Assembly (NCBI GenBank): GCA_014529385.2
Contig: CM043967.1
Coordinates: 5,597,001 to 5,661,000, forward strand
Reading direction: 5' to 3'
DNA: 64,000 bases
Source: Adiantum capillus-veneris
Lineage: Eukaryota > Streptophyta > Polypodiopsida > Polypodiales > Pteridaceae
Each line of letters starts with the position of its first letter. Position 1 is the stretch's first letter. The position numbers and the translations under genes were made by a program. The notes under the pieces are model-generated. The model was not told the DNA's origin, made no database searches, and saw only the letters and a list, made by a program, of their open reading frames with translations. Of this stretch, positions 58,991 through 64,000 are shown in pieces.

Positions 58991-59600
58991 CCTATAACCT
59001 AAACCTAACCTAACCTTTTACGTACAACCTAACCTAACCTAACCTATTGCTTTAACTTGACCTAACATACAACCTAACCTAATCTAACCTAACCTTTTAC
59101 GTACAACCTAACCTAATATTTTACATACAACCTAACCTAACCTAACCTAACCTTTTACGTACAACCTATAACCTATTCTAACCTAACATAACCTATTATC
59201 CAACCTATAACCTAAACCTAACCTAACATAACCTATAACCTAATATAACCTATAACCTATAACCTAAACCTAACTTATAACCTAACCTAATCTATAACCT
59301 AAACCTAACCTATAAGCTAATCTAACCTAACCTAACGTATAAACTAACTTAAAACCTAAACCTAACCTATAACCTATAACCTAACCTAACCAAAGTTCGT
59401 TCGCGTTTTTTGAAGTACACAAGTCATTTTTGAAGTTCGTTTGCGTTTTTTCACTATTTGCCACTAACTCTAACCTAACCTATAACCTAAACCTAATCTA
59501 ACCTAAGGTATAACCTAACCTAGCATAATGTATAACCTATAACCTATAACCTAACATATAACCTTTACCCTAACCTAACCTAAACCTAATTGAAACCTAT
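58986..59600. repeat. Degenerate CCTAA (TTAGG) array
   Basis: About 600 bp of AACCTAACCTAACC words mixed with AACCTATAACC and AAACCTAACC, broken once by a TTGAAGTACACAAGTCATTTT segment near 59395-59475. The pentamer CCTAA is the complement of TTAGG, the arthropod telomere unit. The usual plant unit is CCCTAAA. It is placed internally in the CACTA element, so it is not a chromosome end. Confidence 0.92.
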
Positions 59601-59639
59601 AACCTAAACCTCATCAATCGCATGATGATGATGAGATGG

Positions 59640-59835
59640 TAGCGTAATTTCAAAAAAAAAAATCTCCAAAGCATAATTATTAAAAAAAAAATTTCCATAG
59701 CATAATTTCGAAACAAAATTTATAATTTCAAAACAAAAAATTTCCATAGCATAATTTAAAAACAATCCCAAAGCATAATTTCAAAACAAAATTTTTCCAA
59801 AGCATAATTTCAAAACAAAATTGCATAAAAATTTA
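59640..59835. repeat. A-rich tandem repeats (unit about 30-38 bp)
   Basis: TTTCCAAAGCATAATTTCAA-AACAAAAT variants repeat five to six times. Non-coding, inside the CACTA element. Confidence 0.85.
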
Positions 59836-60229
59836 AAGCATTGAGAGCATAATGAATGAAAATTTATTTTGTCAATATACAATATAATTTTAAATTAAAT
59901 AAAAATGTATAAAACTTTCGAACACTCACATGTGGCCTATTTGAGCAAGAAAGGGTCTTAAAAACGTCTTCAAACCTATAAAAACGCACACACACACACA
60001 CATACACACACACTATGCTAAACACACATACACACAACCCTGTCAGCAAACTTGAAAATAATCTCATCTTGATGCTGGGGAGTAGTCCACAAGCAAGAAT
60101 CTCACCTCCGAAAACTCGTTGGGCAACAGATCTGCAATACGTGAGGAGGAGGAGGGCAAGAGAAGAGGCAGAGAATGAAGGAAATGCGTAGGGAAAGACC
60201 CGCGACTTCATTTTTTGTAGGGTCCGTTG
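59836..60229. other. CACTA 5' untranslated region
   Basis: No gene recognised. Contains a CA-rich stretch (59980-60030). Minus-strand frames here are low-complexity by-products. Confidence 0.4.
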
Positions 60230-60356
60230 GAACAAAAGCCGGTATAAACGTCGGAATAGGTGCCGGTAAAGGCGTCGGAATGTCTGTCGGTACAGGCGCC
60301 AAAACAACTGTCAATACAAGCGTCAAAAATCCAATTTTTTTTAATAAAAAAAAGTT
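60230..60356. repeat. CACTA subterminal repeats, right end
   Basis: At least seven short words of the type GTCGGAATAGG/GCCGGTAAAGGC/GTCGGTACAGGC/GTCAATACAAGC, spaced about 12-18 bp apart, end at the A/T-rich terminus near 60356. Confidence 0.75.
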
Positions 60357-61001
60357 GATCTCCCTGCAGATTTACCTACACATATACCAACGCTCACCAT
60401 TGACGCCGATAATTTGACATCGGAATTCAAGCGGGCTCTTGCAGTGAAGTTCTGCGAATTGAACTTATGGACTGATGGCAACTATACAAAATTTCAAGAA
60501 GCTATGGAGACCTTCTACAAGACATTCATAAGTGCGTGGAAAAATCAACATATTACTCACTACAGGGTACTATAATTGGTTTGATGACATGCTAATCTTT
60601 TGAATTGCGAATACTCATCCTTATAATGTCTACATGCTTTGTGTGCAACACATTATCTATAATTACATGCCTTGGTTTGCAAGGCAATATGGCAGCTTGG
60701 GTGTTTGGTCTACACAGGGCATGGAAAAAACCCACTACCAAGCTCGTACCGGTTATTTCAATCACACTCAACATGGAGGTGGTGCGTACAAAGCAAATAG
60801 CTTAGAGGAGCTTCACCAATGGACATATCAGAAACTAATGCACATGTCATATCGCAAGGAACAATTCAAACAAAGTCAGATTGGTCATGCGGTGAGATTA
60901 GCAAAAAACGACGAAGAAAGAAGATATGGGAGGAGTTATCGTCTACGGCTAGACAACATGCGGATACAAAGACCAAGGCAAGCTCAACCATCTCTATGAG
61001 A
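60357..61001 (+). pseudogene. Second half of the unrecognised transposase-like gene
   Basis: Coding-like sequence starts at 60357, right after the CACTA terminus: DLPADLPTHIPTLTIDADNL, then TSEFKRALAVKFCELNLWTD and AMETFYKTFISAWKNQHIT, up to a stop near 60571. A second frame from about 60614 reads NTHPYNVYMLCVQHIIYNYM, PWFARQYGSLGVWSTQGMEK, THYQARTGYFNHTQHGGG and SLEELHQWTYQKLMHMS, and ends at 60997. An alternative frame at the end is Lys/Arg-rich (EISKKRRRKKIWEEL), possibly a nuclear signal. Orientation, and the way the text continues from the first half (VWKTLGAIFKH to LTSEFKRAL), support one gene split by the CACTA. Family unknown. Confidence 0.6.
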
Positions 61002-61086
61002 TGTGTCCTAGCTGGCTGAGTATTGTAGCTATATAAAGCACCTTAACTGCACACTCCAGAACTTACTCACATCTACACAACGCAGG

Positions 61087-61297
61087 TATGGAGGACAAGA
61101 AGAGAGGAAACGTGAATCTTTCCCAAAAGATGATGGCAGAAATGAAGGAGGTTGGGAAAATGATAGCAGATACAAAAGCAATTCAAAAGGAGTTGAAGAA
61201 AAAAAACAAAGAAAACTAGAAGGCAAAGGCTGAGGAAAATAGCACTGCAAAGATCGATGACAAGAAACCAACAACGATAAAGGAGAAAGAAGAATAA
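61087..61297 (+). pseudogene. Lys/Glu-rich tail, possibly of the split gene
   Basis: The frame from ATG at 61087 (MEDKKRGNVNLSQKMMAEMK ... IQKELKKKNKEN) has one stop and then continues in frame to a terminal KEKEE. It is highly charged and helical. It may be the C-terminal exon of the gene before it (a CAG|GT junction precedes it) or a separate small frame. Confidence 0.35.
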
Positions 61298-61554
61298 TTG
61301 AAATGGACAAACAAGATAGTGCATCAATCACCTCTTAGTCTTGTGTAATGGAGTCCTTGAAGATAATGTAAATGTCTTCATATCTTGTTCCTTTGTCTCT
61401 GCCTCTTTACTTTGTTAGCGTAGAAGCCAAAATCTCAATCCTGCCCTCTCATTAACCCACGTGGCTACGATAAAAAGCTCTAAAAAAACTGCACCATCAA
61501 AAGCAGCCAACTGTCGAGTGAATAAAATAAAAAAAGCATTTTGCGTTGCTCTCA

Positions 61555-61643
61555 GCAGCAATTCGATCTTCTCCACAAGCAGTTTGCAGGTTCCCAGAAG
61601 CAGCTCAGAGCTTTGTCTACTACAAGTTTGTCTCTGGCCACTG

Positions 61644-61739
<96 letters not shown>

Positions 61740-61840
61740 ATATGAAGCTAGTAAGCAGCAATTCAATCTTCTCCACAAGCAGTTCACAGGTTCCCAGAAG
61801 CAGCTTAGAGCTTTGTCTACAGGTTTGTCTCTGGCCACTG

Positions 61841-61926
<86 letters not shown>
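61555..61926. repeat. 200-bp duplication made of unique sequence plus (GA)n
   Basis: A roughly 95-bp unit (start GCAGCAATTC-ATCTTCTCC, end GGCCACTGTTT) occurs at 61555 and 61755. Each copy is followed by a (GA)n run (61647-61736 and 61844-61925). Few differences between copies. Confidence 0.95.
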
Positions 61927-61928
<2 letters not shown>

Positions 61929-62870
61929 TGAGAAGTCTATGAAGCTAGTAGCATCTTTTGACGCTCCTCCTTTCAACCAAATCCATCATCACAGCACGTT
62001 ATAATTTTCACACACACATACTCACAGGAGTAATTGTTGCAGGAGGCTGCGACTTCTTTCTAGCTAGTACTGCATGAAGTAACAAGCATTGCTGAATGTG
62101 GGTCTACAGATTACCCTTCTCTTTCCATGCTTTTCTTCTGTGCCTCAAAATAGCGTGCATTTACCCTACGCTTAAGCAACTTATTATAGGAGGTTAATTA
62201 GCAGCTTCTACTCACATATGAAGTCATATAAGAGAAAGCAATGGAGACAAAAGATAAAAGTACTTGCTCGCACAGAGCTTTAATGGAACCATCAAACACG
62301 GACCCTACTGCCTTTGACTCATCCTTTGATCTATGTTGCTGGGAGTGGCAGCACCCATCTATGGTGTTGGAAGTGGCAACGCCCAACTAGTTGTTGTACT
62401 GGCACCTTATACATGTTCACATGGAAGCAAAGAGCCATGAAGAAAAGCCTACCTCGTCGACATGGCGAGCGCATTCTTCAATAGCATAGAGTCTGTAGGC
62501 CAAGCTCCTCCCTATTCATTCTAGCTGTAGAAGGTCGACAATGTCACTGTTTGCCTCATGGGCATATTGGAATCGACTTTCTTTTGCAGTGAAGCCTTTG
62601 CGCCTTCCACGCGTAGCAATCATAGCAGCTTTGTGTGCAACAAGACCTAGTGGCTAGTTGAACAGTATGTCCAGCTTCAACTACCTTACTCAGCTCGTTT
62701 TTGCAGGTGCAACTAGTTATGACCAGCATTATGCCGCTCCAAGTATAGCTCATGTAGATTCAACAACCCTGTGTCCTCGGCCATCCTTCAATGTTCTCTC
62801 CCTCTGTGTGTGTGTGTGTGTGCACGCGCGCTAGACATGTTGCAATTCTTTCTCTTTTGAATGCCAGTCA
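61927..62870. other. Unassigned sequence
   Basis: No gene recognised. GTGGCA-CGCCCA-type words recur twice near 62340-62390, and a short (GT)n lies at 62808-62822. Confidence 0.4.
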
Positions 62871-63345
62871 CTTGCAATTAGGGTTAAGTGTTAAGAGTAT
62901 CTATGCATCATTAGGTTAAGCTTCAAAGGTAGATTTGCACTCTTAAGCTAAGCTTTAATGGTAACTTTGCACTTAGGTGTAAGCTTTAGTGACTACCTTG
63001 TATTTTATGTTTGAGCTTTAATAATAACCTTGCAATTAGGGTTAAGTGTTAAGAGTATCTATGCATCATTAAGTTAAGCTTCAAAGGTAAATTTGCACTC
63101 TTAAACTAAGCTTTAATGGTAACTTTGCACTTAGGTGTAAGCTTTAGTGACTACTTTGTATTTTAGGTTTAAGCTTTAATGGTAACCTCGCAATTAGGGT
63201 TAAGTGCTAAGAGTATCTATGCATCATTAAGTTAAGCTTCAAAGGTAGATTTGCATCATTAAGCTAAGCTTTGATGGTAACTTTGCACTTAGGAAAAGCT
63301 TTGAAAGACAAGCTTGCAATTTAGGGTTTAGCTTCCATGGTGACC
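62871..63345. repeat. 158-bp satellite built from about 31-bp subunits
   Basis: The anchor CTTGCAATTAGGGTTAAGTG starts at 62871, 63029 and (as CTCGCAATTAG) 63187, exactly 158 bp apart. Within each unit the words AAGCTTTAATGGTAACTTTG, AAGCTTCAAAGGTAGATTTG and AAGCTTTAGTGACTACCTTG recur about every 31 bp, five per unit. The third unit is shortened and decays after 63300. Confidence 0.92.
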
Positions 63346-64000
63346 TTGTGTAATTAGGGTTAAGCTTCCATGAAACCTTGTCTCATTAAAGAGAGAAAGG
63401 TTTAGTCTCATTATGGTAATCAAGCTTAGGGTTTGCATGTCTCTTTACGGTAGGAAGAATGTATGGTTATAATCCTCTCTTCCAAGTTTTAATGGAAAGC
63501 TATGGATTTCTATCTTATCCCCAAAGCGAGCTTTAATGGAAATCTTGAAGACTCATAAATTATAGGATGACCTTCTAGCTTTCTAAATGGAAAGCTAGGC
63601 ACCATAAGAAAAGAGTAGTTGTCTAAGCTCGATAGAAGTAGTTCAATTTTTGGTATTGAAGAGTATTTCTAAAGTTGTCAATTTCAAGTTTGTTTGCAAA
63701 TATGGGATGGGGGAGATAGGGGATAACTGTTATGGAAATGATATCTTATTATTTATTGCAGCTGTGATGACAGGTGGAAAAGGCTTGACCGACCTAAGCT
63801 ATTGCAAAAGGATATCATATTTTATGTACATTTTATTATTCAAGTGCTCTTTATGAGCTTTGGCCATTTATGACCGGCCGGCCAGTTTGTACTCACTTTG
63901 ACCATTCAAGAATCTATAAATTAAATACGTGCAAGAGTGAGCATGTCCCTCCTGCACGTATTTTATTTATAGAGAAGTTCATGCTCAAAATTGAGTTACA
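63346..64000. other. Unassigned sequence with decayed satellite words
   Basis: Isolated GCTTTAATGGAAA-type words up to about 63600 suggest that the satellite once extended further. No gene is recognised after that. The plus-strand 68-codon frame at 63650-63856 has no motif. Confidence 0.45.

Larger units (their letters stand above)
52506..60356 (-). mobile_element. CACTA (En/Spm-type) DNA transposon, 7.85 kb
   Basis: The interior carries a clear Tnp2 transposase with DUF4218 and DUF4216 regions and a second, TnpA-like gene, both on the minus strand. The left end CACTATAACATATAGC starts at 52506. The right end, read inward, starts AACTTTTTTTTATTAAAA at about 60356 and is damaged. About 25-30 bp in from each end lies ATCGACGCAAGTACCGAC or TTTGACGCTTGTATTGAC, and more (A/T)CCG(A/G)C-type words follow on both sides: subterminal repeats. 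The 3-bp target duplication usual for CACTA could not be confirmed. The element sits between two halves of an unrelated plus-strand gene. Confidence 0.8.

Noticed and set aside
58986-59600. A true telomere or internal telomere fusion
   Set aside because: The unit is not the plant CCCTAAA, it is mixed with CCTATAA and unrelated words, and it lies within a transposon.
62871-63345. A CRISPR-like array
   Set aside because: The spacers are themselves repeats of the same subunit, and the context is a plant genome.

Overview
This window looks like intergenic plant nuclear DNA. The evidence is an intact pentatricopeptide-repeat (PPR) gene of the plant PLS type, plant-type Copia, Ty3/gypsy and CACTA elements with tRNA-Met primer-binding sites, short GT-AG introns, many long (GA)n tracts and very little host coding sequence. 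The wording of the PPR repeats and the repeat load suggest a fern or another large-genome seed-free plant. That placement is an inference from recall and was not tested. No tRNA or rRNA gene, CRISPR array or bacterial signal was seen.

Layout. 0-10 kb: decayed retroelement pieces (a gag zinc-knuckle fragment, a Ty3/gypsy gag, an RNase H/integrase fragment), an array of spaced palindromes near 3.0-3.85 kb, and an inverted leftover of a retroelement leader at 5.8-6.5 kb. 10.6-14.4 kb: a structurally complete 3.7-kb Copia-like element (two 193-bp LTRs, PBS, PPT, AGAGA target duplication) that landed inside a (GA)n tract. It carries only gag and protease-like sequence. 15-24 kb: nested Ty3/gypsy remnants on both strands, a 1.2-kb tandem duplication, a 463-bp MITE inside a reverse-transcriptase/RNase H reading frame, and several local duplications. 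24-33 kb: mostly unassigned sequence, one LTR plus PBS at 28.7 kb beside a broken unknown ORF, and a 1-kb AT-rich satellite. 33-38.4 kb: two gag-only retroelements lying head to head as a 2.5-kb inverted repeat. 38.9-43.3 kb: a non-autonomous LTR element in LTR-internal-LTR-internal tandem form. 43.3-47 kb: a PPR pseudogene followed by the one intact host gene, a 471-aa PPR protein. 47.9-48.4 kb: a second full-length copy of the MITE.

50.9-61.3 kb is the most interesting part. A spliced, transposase-like gene of unrecognised family (Cys-x2-Cys motif in its first half, a conserved YGSLGVW/QGMEKTHYQAR block in its second half) appears to be cut in two by a 7.85-kb CACTA element. The CACTA carries a recognisable but broken Tnp2 transposase with DUF4218 and DUF4216 regions, a second TnpA-like gene, and unusual short-unit arrays near both ends, one of them a degenerate CCTAA/TTAGG array. 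61.5-64 kb: a duplicated (GA)n block and a 158-bp satellite built from roughly 31-bp subunits.

The only gene likely to act for the host is the PPR gene, which would be expected to bind RNA in mitochondria or plastids. Everything else is mobile DNA or its debris.
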